Assembly (NCBI GenBank): GCA_964462535.1
Contig: CAYWXV010000003.1
Span: 62,001 to 126,000 of the forward strand
Source of the DNA: CAYWXV01 sp964462535
Lineage (GTDB): Bacteria > Bacteroidota > Ignavibacteria > OLB7
Length of the DNA: 64,000 bases
Reading direction: 5' to 3'
Positions 36,781 to 44,585 of the stretch are shown here, piece after piece. Position 1 is the first letter of the stretch; the number at the start of each line of letters is the position of its first letter. The notes beneath the pieces are model-generated. The model did no database searches, was not told the DNA's origin, and worked only from the letters and a program-made list of their open reading frames with translations. The translations under genes were made by a program, and so were the position numbers.

Positions 36781-37755
36781 ATGAACGAAGTGACTATTCG
36801 CCTGGACGCCCTTGACCCTGCGCTGGTGAGTCAATCGATTGACCGCGCGGCTGCAATTCTCCGTTCGGGAGGGCTGGTTGCCTTCCCGACGGAGACCGTG
36901 TATGGACTGGGAGCATCCGCGGTGGATGCTGCTGCGATTGCACGAATCTTCGAGGCGAAGGGGCGCCCGCAGGACAATCCACTCATCGTCCACGTCGATT
37001 CGCTGGAGATGATGGAGCGTCTGGGGAAACTGGACGACAGGGGGCGTGCGCTCGTACGGGATATCATGCCGGGCCCACTTACAATCGTGGTTCCAGCTGC
37101 CGGGCCGGTTCCTCCGATCGCGCGCGCGGGATTGGATACCATCGGCCTTCGCATTCCCAATCACACCGTTGCGCTGGGACTGATCGCCCGCGCCGGTCCC
37201 CTTGTTGCCCCATCGGCCAATCGCTCGGGTCGGCCGAGCCCAACGGACGCCGATGCCGTGCTCGACGACCTGGACGGACGAATCGATGCCGTGCTGGACG
37301 CGGGTCCGTGTGCAGTTGGCATCGAATCTACTGTCGTCGATCTGACGGGTGCGGATGTGGTGATTCTTAGGCCGGGGATCGTAACCGCCCTTGAGATAGC
37401 GAGGTGCGTCGGTATGTCCGTCAACGCCGTCGGTGAGCTTGCGGAACGGGGGGAACCGGCACGATCGCCGGGGACTCGTTACCGACACTACGCCCCAAGG
37501 ACACCAATTCGGGTCGTCGACCCGTCCGATATTCCCCTTGATCACGGTCCCCGCAGACTCTACCTTCTAGCCGATCCAGCTACGGCCGTAAACATTGACG
37601 ATGCAGCACGCGTCGAGCGGTTGACATCCTCCGAATTCTTTCGCTCACTTCGGCGTGCTGATTCCGAGGTGTTCGACGAGATAGTCGTCGTAGCCAGACT
37701 TGAGGATCTTCCACCTGGACTCCGCGATCGCCTCCTTCGGGCGGCCGCCGGTTGA
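36781..37755 (+). CDS. tsaC: L-threonylcarbamoyladenylate synthase (Sua5/TsaC)
   Basis: The 324-aa protein makes threonylcarbamoyl-AMP for the universal t6A modification of tRNAs. The YrdC-like domain (about 1-200) carries GGLVAFPTETVYGLGASA, the Lys/Arg pair in IFEAKGRPQDNPLIVHV, PGPLTIVV, and APSANRSGRPSPT. The C-terminal 110 residues are the extra Sua5 domain, and the linker SPGTRYRHYAP is the ATP-lid motif of the long form. This makes it the Sua5 rather than the short TsaC type. ATG 36781 starts the family sequence. It diverges from rpmB across about 160 bases. Confidence 0.92.
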   Translation: MNEVTIRLDALDPALVSQSIDRAAAILRSGGLVAFPTETVYGLGASAVDAAAIARIFEAKGRPQDNPLIVHVDSLEMMERLGKLDDRGRALVRDIMPGPLTIVVPAAGPVPPIARAGLDTIGLRIPNHTVALGLIARAGPLVAPSANRSGRPSPTDADAVLDDLDGRIDAVLDAGPCAVGIESTVVDLTGADVVILRPGIVTALEIARCVGMSVNAVGELAERGEPARSPGTRYRHYAPRTPIRVVDPSDIPLDHGPRRLYLLADPATAVNIDDAARVERLTSSEFFRSLRRADSEVFDEIVVVARLEDLPPGLRDRLLRAAAG

Positions 37756-37825
37756 CGTCTCCTATTGACTTCAGCACCCGAAGTTCAGCTCCCCACTCTC
37801 ATCGCGCTACCTTCATCATCCTACC

Positions 37826-39097
37826 ATGCGCCTGCTCCCCGCTCTTGTCTCAACCCTCTTGACGTGTGCAACCCTGTTCGCCCAGAACGACGTTGTCGAC
37901 TGGCGACAGGATGTCGATCGGCTGACGTCGCGCGAGTTTCGGGGGCGTGGCTACTTGTTTGGGGGCGCCGACAGCGCTGCGAACATGATACGCGCACGGT
38001 TTCGCGCACTGCATCTGGATTCGCTTGACAACGGATACTTCCACTCATTCCGACTGCGAGTAGTTGAATTTCCAGAGACGCCAACCCTCTCCATCAACGG
38101 AACCTCGATGACCCTGGGCAAAGACTACCTTCCGTGGAAGTCAACCGGGAGCGGTGAGATTGACGAGTCGGCAACAGTGACGTCGTTCGTCGATTCGATA
38201 CAGCAGATCATGACCTATGAGGGGACACTTGACGTTGTCATCATGAATGAGACGGTGGATTCGGCAGTGAGGAGTAATCCTGCAATACCGCCCGACTTCC
38301 GTGACATCGAAGGGTGGCTGTCAGTACTCGCTCTCCGGCGTGTCAAGGGGGTCATACTGGTGACCGATCGACTGGTCGCCGACAAGGGGGTTTACCGATC
38401 AAAGTTCCCGGTGGTCGTTGTGCGGCGCGACCGGTTGCCTTCGCATGTGAAGGGAGTGAGCATGTCGGTCAAGAGTGTGAGATACGACGCAACCCCCAGC
38501 AACGTCCTGGGATTTGTGCGTGGCACGGACTCGCCCGATTCGTTCGTCGTAATCACCGCACACTACGACCACCTGGGGGCCATCGGACCCGACTGCTACT
38601 TTCCTGGCGCGAACGATAACGCAAGTGGCACCGCGATGTTGATGGAGCTGGCCGCCCGCTTCGCTCGCAATCCGGCACGCTACACCGTTGTCTTCGTCGC
38701 GTTTGCGGGGGAGGAAGCCGGGCTGATCGGGTCGAAGGCCTTGGTGGACGAGAGGATTATCTCGACGCGACGGACCAGGTTCCTGTTGAACATCGACATG
38801 GCGGCATCCGGTGGAGAGGGGATCATGGCCGTGGGGGGGACCATGTTCACGCCTGAGTTCGAACAGCTGAAAGAGATAGCCGGACGGAACGGCGTGACGG
38901 ACGTGCGCATGCGTGACCCGGCCGGGAACAGCGATCAGTTCTACTTCACAGAGGCAGGTGTGCGCGCCTTCTATGTCTATCCGTTCACCGGCCTGCAACC
39001 CTACCACCACATGGATGACGTCCCCGCAACGCTAGAGGCCGACGTCTACCTGCGGCTTCGCACGATCTTCGAGACGTTCGTACGTGAACTCCGTTGA
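37826..39097 (+). CDS. secreted M28-family zinc aminopeptidase
   Basis: The 423-aa precursor has a signal peptide (LVSTLLTCATLFAQ). The M28 metal ligands are all visible: His in ITAHYDHLG, the bridging Asp in GANDNASGTA, the catalytic Glu and a ligand in AGEEAGLIGS, Asp in LNIDMAA, and His in YHHMDDVPATL. It should be a di-zinc exopeptidase acting in the periplasm or outside the cell. No T9SS sorting tail is present. The stop overlaps the first possible codons of the TPR gene downstream, which suggests an operon. Confidence 0.88.
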   Translation: MRLLPALVSTLLTCATLFAQNDVVDWRQDVDRLTSREFRGRGYLFGGADSAANMIRARFRALHLDSLDNGYFHSFRLRVVEFPETPTLSINGTSMTLGKDYLPWKSTGSGEIDESATVTSFVDSIQQIMTYEGTLDVVIMNETVDSAVRSNPAIPPDFRDIEGWLSVLALRRVKGVILVTDRLVADKGVYRSKFPVVVVRRDRLPSHVKGVSMSVKSVRYDATPSNVLGFVRGTDSPDSFVVITAHYDHLGAIGPDCYFPGANDNASGTAMLMELAARFARNPARYTVVFVAFAGEEAGLIGSKALVDERIISTRRTRFLLNIDMAASGGEGIMAVGGTMFTPEFEQLKEIAGRNGVTDVRMRDPAGNSDQFYFTEAGVRAFYVYPFTGLQPYHHMDDVPATLEADVYLRLRTIFETFVRELR

Positions 39098-39105
39098 GCT
39101 TCCAC

Positions 39106-40164
39106 ATGCGTCGTATTGCCATTCTTGTCGCGATGATTGCCTTGACGGTGTTCCAGGGTGCGCGAGCGTGCTTGAATGAATTCGAGGGTGTTGAAGTCAT
39201 AACCCGTCCCTTCGAGGCGGAGGACTGGTTAGCTGGCCACGATCAAGAGCGCCTCCATGACAACTGGGTTAACGACAGCGTGTCCGCCCGGAACGCACTC
39301 ATTGAATCCAAGGACCCGGACAACACCAGCAGACGTCCGCACAACTACGCTATCACGCTCATTCGGTTGGGACACGCGGACACCGCGCTGGACGTCCTAT
39401 GGAGGGTAGAGCAGGAGCATTCGGACATGTACGAGGTTGCCTCGGCAATTGGAACAGCATATGAGTTCCTTGGTCGGTACGCCAGCGCTGCGAGCTGGCT
39501 TAGGACCGTGGTGGCTCGCAATCCTCTTCGTCATGACAACAGCGAGTGGATTCATCTTGCGTATGTGGCGGCAGAGCAATCACTCTCGTCGAATCCCCGA
39601 TGGCTGGACACGAACACCATACTTGGATACGACTTCGGTGACGTTATCGATCTGCGGTCCGTCGTCTGGGAGGAAGACTCGGAGCGGTTGGTGAATGTCG
39701 CCAAAGAGGCGCGTCTGCATGTAATCGACCGAATGCCATTCGTCACTCCACAGGACGCCCTCTTTGCTCAACTCCTTGCGGAGTACGGGGATCTGGCGTT
39801 TCGGTGTGGTGACTTCGAATACGCCGTGCTCGCGTGTCGAAAGAGTCTGCAGTACATGTCGGACTCGGTGGGGGTGATTCGCTTGCGGCTGAAAGCGGCC
39901 GAAACGGAGTTGCTTGAGAGTCGCGGCCCCGCCACCACTCTCTGGTCCTGGATTACCGACACCTGGTTGAACCTCCTACTCGCCCTATCCGTGCTACTTG
40001 CTCCTCTCGTGGGGGGTATGCTGCTGGCGCGGAAGGCGCGTGACATCCCGCCGATGCCGGCACCTGAGAACACTTTCTCAGATCCGCTTGTGCATCCAAC
40101 CAGTCCCGCGAACCGCGAGTGTTGCGATGAGGGCGAACACCGCGTACGTTATGGCGATCGATAG
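39106..40164 (+). CDS. signal-anchored TPR protein with C-terminal membrane helix
   Basis: The 352-aa protein has an N-terminal signal-like helix (IAILVAMIALTVFQGARAC). Four or five TPR-like helical repeats span about residues 60-260, including ALDVLWRVEQEHSDMYEVASAIGTAYEFLGRYASAA (read in pieces). A strong membrane helix near 295-315 (TWLNLLLALSVLLAPLV) is followed by a short cytoplasmic tail. I do not know a function. It begins 9 bases after the M28 peptidase stop. Its last 87 bases overlap, on the other strand, the last 87 bases of the MATE gene, so the C-terminal tail after about residue 325 is antisense to MATE and may not be conserved. Confidence 0.65.
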   Translation: MRRIAILVAMIALTVFQGARACLNEFEGVEVITRPFEAEDWLAGHDQERLHDNWVNDSVSARNALIESKDPDNTSRRPHNYAITLIRLGHADTALDVLWRVEQEHSDMYEVASAIGTAYEFLGRYASAASWLRTVVARNPLRHDNSEWIHLAYVAAEQSLSSNPRWLDTNTILGYDFGDVIDLRSVVWEEDSERLVNVAKEARLHVIDRMPFVTPQDALFAQLLAEYGDLAFRCGDFEYAVLACRKSLQYMSDSVGVIRLRLKAAETELLESRGPATTLWSWITDTWLNLLLALSVLLAPLVGGMLLARKARDIPPMPAPENTFSDPLVHPTSPANRECCDEGEHRVRYGDR

Positions 40165-41493
40165 AAAGACCCCCCGTTCACGAAGGTCGGTTTGATGCGA
40201 GAGAAGCCAGGCAAGCGGAAGCATGATGAGAAATAGCATCGCTGCCACGATGGTCATCGAACGAATCGCATGACCCGCGCCGCTCAACGCACGAGTTCCT
40301 GACTGACCCACAACAAAGAAGAGGTAACCGAAGACGGCGTAATGGAGATATGCCACCGTGGGTCGAATGACATCGGACTCTGTCGTGAAGATTCTGGCAA
40401 TGCCTTCGGCAAAGAAGTAGACCGCCACACCCACCAGTGCGATGAAGCCACCAAGTTGACGGATAGCGGCGCGCCGGAACTTCTTCACCTTGTCCAACTG
40501 TCCGGCCCCGATGCTCTGACTGACCAACGTCTCGATCGCTATGCCGTATGCGAAGATCGGCATGAAGACCAGGATGTCGACTTTCAAGCCGATAGTGTAT
40601 GCTGCCGCAGCGGAGACGCCGAACGCGTTCGCCAATGAAATCATGGCGACACGCGAGATGCTGACAGAAAGGGTCTGCAGCGACGACGGAATGCCAACCT
40701 TGACGATCGTCTTGATGGAACCCCAGTCGATTCTAACCGATGGGCGGAAGAGCCGAATGTTAAGACGTCCCGAGTAGAGAGCCAGCAACGATATCGTTGC
40801 GCCAACGACTTGTGAAATGACGGTAGACAACGCCGCCCCTTCGATTCCCATCGCCGGAATGCTGAGGTATCCAAAGATCAGAATGGGGTCGAGGATCACG
40901 TTTGTCAGTGCAGAGATTATCAGCACTGACATCGGGAAGACCGTGTTGCCGGTCGATCGAATGGTCGAGTTGGCAAGAAAGGTGACGAGGTTCGCGGGGA
41001 AGCCGAACAGGAGGACGAACATGTAGTCATGAGTCAACAACAGGACGTCCCCGCGCAGATTCAACGCCATCAGGAGTTCAGGGAGGAGGATGATGAGGAT
41101 CACCGCCGTAAGGGTGGAATACATCATCATGAAGCTCATGGCCTGTGTGGCAATCGCCGATCCCCGCGTACGTCGGCTCTCGCCGATCCTCCTGGCCACT
41201 ACGATCCCGGTGCCAATGCAAAATCCACTCCCCAGTGTGAAGAGGACGAAATTGATCTGCTCTGCGAACCCGAGCGCAGCTATTGCATTCCCACCCAGAC
41301 GAGAGACGAAGTACATGTCCGTCCAGGCATAGACGGCGTTGATCACGAATCCGAATGCAAGTGGTAGCGTGAACCGGAAGAGGCTGCGTCCTTCACTCCC
41401 CGACAACAAGTCACCTCGACCATCGGGTCGGGACACACGCGTTCCCGCTTTATCAGGCGTATCGTTGGTCGTCTCTGTAGTGGTTCCGGACAT
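40078..41493 (-). CDS. MATE-family multidrug/Na+ antiporter
   Basis: The 471-aa protein has the twelve hydrophobic helices of the MATE/NorM superfamily. Visible family features are TLPLAFGFVINAVYAWTDMYFVSRLGG at the first helix, LIFGYLSIPAMGIEGAALSTVISQVVGA in the middle, and AYTIGLKVDILVFMPIFAYGIAIETLVSQSIGAG at the start of the second half. It exports cationic compounds using an ion gradient; substrate is unknown. The gene is divergent from the biotinyl-domain gene and convergent with the TPR gene, overlapping it by 87 bases. Confidence 0.88.
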   Translation of the reverse strand: MSGTTTETTNDTPDKAGTRVSRPDGRGDLLSGSEGRSLFRFTLPLAFGFVINAVYAWTDMYFVSRLGGNAIAALGFAEQINFVLFTLGSGFCIGTGIVVARRIGESRRTRGSAIATQAMSFMMMYSTLTAVILIILLPELLMALNLRGDVLLLTHDYMFVLLFGFPANLVTFLANSTIRSTGNTVFPMSVLIISALTNVILDPILIFGYLSIPAMGIEGAALSTVISQVVGATISLLALYSGRLNIRLFRPSVRIDWGSIKTIVKVGIPSSLQTLSVSISRVAMISLANAFGVSAAAAYTIGLKVDILVFMPIFAYGIAIETLVSQSIGAGQLDKVKKFRRAAIRQLGGFIALVGVAVYFFAEGIARIFTTESDVIRPTVAYLHYAVFGYLFFVVGQSGTRALSGAGHAIRSMTIVAAMLFLIMLPLAWLLSHQTDLRERGVFLSIAITYAVFALIATLAVRGTGWMHKRI

Positions 41494-41600
41494 CGTGGCT
41501 GCGTGAGGAGGCGAAACGCGGAAACTACACGGGAGGTCTCCGCCCGAACGTATCAGTTCATCTCAGGGCTCAGAATTCGCGCTATGCAGGCCCGGCTATC

Positions 41601-41632
41601 GTTGCCCGCGGGACGGGCATTTTCTAAGTTTG
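41601..41632 (+). promoter_or_regulatory. Bacteroidota-type promoter, apparently leaderless
   Basis: GTTG (41601-41604), a 20-base spacer, and a perfect TAAGTTTG (41625-41632). The ATG of the biotinyl protein starts at 41638, only 5 bases after the -7 element, so the transcript should begin at or next to the start codon. Confidence 0.7.
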
Positions 41633-41637
41633 GCGCC

Positions 41638-42183
41638 ATGACGACGAACCGCCGACTCACCGCTGAAATCAATGGAGTGAAACTCGCTGTCGATTGTGAC
41701 GAAGAGGGCTTCTCTGTTGATGGAGAGCGGGTGGTACTGGAGGGGAGAGGGGGACTTCGCCGTTATGCCTGGCGCACGGCTGACGGTCAGACGATTCCCG
41801 TCTACGTCGAAGAAGAGACCGATAGTGTCGAGAGCCATCTCTACACTGTCTACATCGGTGGTGAAGCCATCCGCGTGGGGATCGTGACGTCACACGACGA
41901 GCGACTTCAGACGCTGCGAAAGAACACCGCTTCCTCAGTCTCTCGACCCCAGATTGTACGCGCGCCAATGCCGGGACTTCTCAAAGATGTGCTGGTGTCG
42001 GAAGGGGAGACTGTCTCGCGCGGTGATTCCGTCTGCATTCTTGAAGCGATGAAGATGGAAAACGAACTAAAGGCTCCCGACCGGCTCCGCGTCAGACGAA
42101 TTCTCGTCGCACCGGGGGCTGTTGTGGATAAGGGAACCCCGCTTCTGGAGCTCGAGCCGCTCGACATCAAATCGGACGCATAA
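41638..42183 (+). CDS. biotin carboxyl-carrier (biotinyl/lipoyl domain) protein
   Basis: The 181-aa protein has a beta-rich N-terminal half (1-100) and a C-terminal biotinyl domain (about 104-176). The acceptor site reads CILEAMKMENELKAP, with the biotinylated lysine at residue 139. Upstream is RAPMPGLLKDVLVSEGETVSRGD, the standard first half of the lobe. Proteins of this size serve as carrier subunits of acyl-CoA carboxylases or decarboxylases. No carboxylase or carboxyltransferase gene is adjacent, so the partner must be elsewhere. A perfect promoter element ends 5 bases before the ATG. An in-frame upstream TTG or GTG extension is not supported. Confidence 0.85.
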   Translation: MTTNRRLTAEINGVKLAVDCDEEGFSVDGERVVLEGRGGLRRYAWRTADGQTIPVYVEEETDSVESHLYTVYIGGEAIRVGIVTSHDERLQTLRKNTASSVSRPQIVRAPMPGLLKDVLVSEGETVSRGDSVCILEAMKMENELKAPDRLRVRRILVAPGAVVDKGTPLLELEPLDIKSDA

Positions 42184-42212
42184 CCTGTCATACTCAGTCA
42201 AGGAAGGACATC

Positions 42213-42926
42213 ATGGGCATCTTCGGACGTATGGCCGACATAGTAAAGGCCAACATCAACGACCTCCTCGATCGTGCCGAGGATCCGGAGAAGATGATCA
42301 AGCAGATGGTTCTCGAAATGGAGGAGGCCGTAAACAAGGCGACGCTTGCCGTCGGTTCGGCCATTGCCAACGAGAAGTCGCTTGAGCGTCAATACAACAA
42401 GCAGCTTGCGCAGTCAAATGACTGGCAGGCCAAGGCTGTACAGGCCGTGCAGGCCGGCCGCGACGACCTCGCGCGTCAAGCGTTGGAGCGGAAGAACACG
42501 ATTGCCAAGAACGTTGGGGATCTGGAGCATATGCTTGGTGAGGCACGGACGACGTCGACTCAGCTCCGCGGTCAGCTTGACCAGCTGAAGTCGAAGCTGG
42601 ACGAAGCCCGCATGCGGCAGAATACGTTGATCGCTCGCTCGCAGGCGGCCAAGGCGAAGAAGCAGATCGCACAGTCGTTTGCCGGTATCGGCTCCGACGC
42701 CTTCTCGAAGTTCGACAAGCTGGAGCAGAAGGTCGAGAAGACAGAGGCAGAAGCGGACGCATTCGCGCAGCTCGCGGGGGAGAACACCTCGCTCGACGAT
42801 CAGTTCCGTCAGCTCGAGGCCGGTTCGGCCGCTGACGACGATCTTGCAGCGCTGAAAGCACAACTGGGCATGGGAAGTTCCACTGCGGGATCGCTCCCCG
42901 CCGGTGACGACAAATCGGGACAGTAA
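42213..42926 (+). CDS. pspA: PspA/IM30-family membrane-stress protein
   Basis: The 237-aa protein begins MGIFGRMADIVKANINDLLD and goes on DRAEDPEKMIKQMVLEMEE, the signature N-terminus of PspA/Vipp1. Long heptad-rich coiled coils run to about residue 190 (AKKQIAQSFAGIGSDAFSK is conserved). The glycine/serine-rich tail is unstructured. PspA binds stressed membranes as an ESCRT-III-like oligomer. No pspF, pspB or pspC is visible. It has an AAGGAAGG Shine-Dalgarno and lies 29 bases after the biotinyl-domain gene and 57 bases before the YbjN-like gene, so the three may be co-transcribed. Confidence 0.92.
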   Translation: MGIFGRMADIVKANINDLLDRAEDPEKMIKQMVLEMEEAVNKATLAVGSAIANEKSLERQYNKQLAQSNDWQAKAVQAVQAGRDDLARQALERKNTIAKNVGDLEHMLGEARTTSTQLRGQLDQLKSKLDEARMRQNTLIARSQAAKAKKQIAQSFAGIGSDAFSKFDKLEQKVEKTEAEADAFAQLAGENTSLDDQFRQLEAGSAADDDLAALKAQLGMGSSTAGSLPAGDDKSGQ

Positions 42927-42983
42927 ATACCGATCATTCACCCCAGGCAAACCTTTCCATCGTTCTCAATCAGGAATACATTC

Positions 42984-43460
42984 ATGGCCGATACCATAGA
43001 GATCAATGACGACCAGCAGGTCGAGGAGGTAGAGAAGATGCTGACCGAAACACGCGATCGTGTCAAAGGCTACCTGCAAAACGTCTTTCCCGATTATGTC
43101 GAATTCGACGACGGATCGTTCACCGTCTCGGAAGGCTCGGCGATTATCAGCATTATCGTCCGTCCCTGGCACGGCGGCGATGTCGCCGTCGAGTTCACAA
43201 GTCACCTGGTGAGCGGACCGAACCTTACGCAGGAAGCGCTCCGCTGGCTGCTCCAGAAGAACGTCGAGATCCACTTCGGCGCCTTTGGCCTGCTGTTCGA
43301 TGACACGATCGTCTACTCGCAAACCCTACCGGGGAGCGACTTGAGCCGCGCGGAGTTCGAGGCGACCGTTCTCACTGTCGCTCGTATCGCGGATCACTAC
43401 GACGACGAGATCGTAGCGATGGTCGGAGGGACGACGGCCGCTTCCAACGGAGCCCACTAG
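42984..43460 (+). CDS. YbjN-domain protein
   Basis: The 158-aa acidic protein shows the YbjN/T3SS-chaperone-like alternation. A helix (DQQVEEVEKMLTETRDRV) is followed by strands (YVEFDDGSFTVSEGSAIISIIVRP), then a VEFTSHLVSGPNLTQEALRWLLQKN segment with typical helix-strand order. Such proteins often act as stress-response or chaperone-like factors, but the function is not established. It follows pspA, and a strong hairpin terminator at 43522-43558 ends the transcript. The association with pspA is suggestive only. Confidence 0.6.
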   Translation: MADTIEINDDQQVEEVEKMLTETRDRVKGYLQNVFPDYVEFDDGSFTVSEGSAIISIIVRPWHGGDVAVEFTSHLVSGPNLTQEALRWLLQKNVEIHFGAFGLLFDDTIVYSQTLPGSDLSRAEFEATVLTVARIADHYDDEIVAMVGGTTAASNGAH

Positions 43461-43521
43461 AGATTCGACGGCGGTCCGCAACAGCGCCGACGATCCTGCA
43501 CGTACGATACATCTCCCTTCC

Positions 43522-43560
43522 ACCGGCCCCTCGGCATGACCATGCGCGAGGGGCCGGTTT
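43522..43560 (+). terminator. hairpin terminator after the YbjN-like gene
   Basis: ACCGGCCCCTCG (43522-43533) and CGAGGGGCCGGT (43547-43558) are exact 12-base complements. An inner GCATG/CATGC extension follows, and TTT comes after the stem. It also argues that the next gene starts at 43578, not at the in-frame codon within the hairpin. Confidence 0.75.
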
Positions 43561-43577
43561 GCAGAACAGCCCGCTTT

Positions 43578-44333
43578 ATGCCTCCCCTTTCTCGACTCCA
43601 CATCGTCTACCGCTCCACAGGGGGTGATAATCCGAAGAACCGACCCGCGTTCTACTCGAAGATGCTCTGTCTTCAGAGCTTTCTACAGGCGGTAGATGTG
43701 GTGCGTGACCGCGTTCGTATCACCTTCGTCAACGACGGTCCAATGCCAGACGATCGACTGGAGGTCATGAGGCAGAAGGGTGAAGTCATTGGTCTGCCGG
43801 GGCTCGGAAACAGCCCCTCGTATCGGAAGGCGCTAGACATTGCGTTGGGAACCAGCCCGGAGAGCCTTGTCTATTTCGCGGAGGACGACTATCTCTATTC
43901 GCCTCAGGCCTTCGTTGGGCTCTTCGATGCGTTCGACTCGATACCGGAAGCTGATTACGTGACGCTTTTTGACCATCGGGATCGATACGTGCGGCGGGAC
44001 GATTCAAGACGGGGATACAGCCGCGTCTACGTTGCAGGCGGTCGGCACTGGCGGACCGTCGAATCCACGTGTATGACGTTTGGTGCTCGACTCGGGCGAC
44101 TGAAGAAGGATGCGTGGATACACCGTCTTGCAACAATCCCCGGTACCCCTCGCGACCGTCTTCTGTGGAGACTGACGCAGGGAGAAAAGTGGTTCGCGTT
44201 GAAGTTCCCCAAGCGGCGGCTGATCGGCCCGCTGCCATCCCTGGCGACACACATGGACCCGGAAGGGATGGCTCCAAACGTCGACTGGGAGCAGGTAGCG
44301 AAATCGGTCTCCGAAGCGGCGAGATTGGGCTGA
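43578..44333 (+). CDS. glycosyltransferase-like protein (GT-A fold)
   Basis: The 251-aa protein begins MPPLSRLHIVYRSTGGDN. It has a VRITFVNDGPMPDDRLEVM segment and then LVYFAEDDYLYSPQAFV, where EDDYL resembles the DxD metal site of GT-A glycosyltransferases. The following ADYVTLFDHRDRYVRR and VESTCMTFGARLGRLKKDAWI fit an acceptor-binding region. The substrate is unknown. ATG 43578 is used because the earlier in-frame ATG lies in the terminator hairpin. A weak hairpin with a T-run follows the stop at 44327-44349. Confidence 0.6.
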   Translation: MPPLSRLHIVYRSTGGDNPKNRPAFYSKMLCLQSFLQAVDVVRDRVRITFVNDGPMPDDRLEVMRQKGEVIGLPGLGNSPSYRKALDIALGTSPESLVYFAEDDYLYSPQAFVGLFDAFDSIPEADYVTLFDHRDRYVRRDDSRRGYSRVYVAGGRHWRTVESTCMTFGARLGRLKKDAWIHRLATIPGTPRDRLLWRLTQGEKWFALKFPKRRLIGPLPSLATHMDPEGMAPNVDWEQVAKSVSEAARLG

Positions 44334-44349
44334 AATCGGCCCTTTTTTT
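44327..44349 (+). terminator. weak hairpin with T-run after the glycosyltransferase-like gene
   Basis: GGGCT and GGCCC form a short stem (with one G-T pair) overlapping the stop codon, followed by seven T at 44343-44349. Confidence 0.45.
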
Positions 44350-44585
44350 GGGTTGCCCACGTGCGGGCATAATGGCATTTTGTGCCCCGTCCAATGGGAC
44401 TTCCGGACACGATTTCCAGCCGACCTTTCCTGCCCAGTATTACTCCGCGTACTACCCGAACAGCGTCGCTGTATCGTATTGCATAGGCGACGTGACCGAC
44501 TGGTGTCGCGACATTCACCGCCCATCGGAATCGACGTCGGCATCCCGCATGCGACCCATCAAGCTCATCTATAGATCTATTTCGA
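44350..44585. other. upstream region of gyrA
   Basis: No clean -33/-7 pair was found. TATTTCGA sits directly before the ATG and is a poor -7 match. There is no Shine-Dalgarno, so gyrA translation probably starts without one. Confidence 0.25.
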
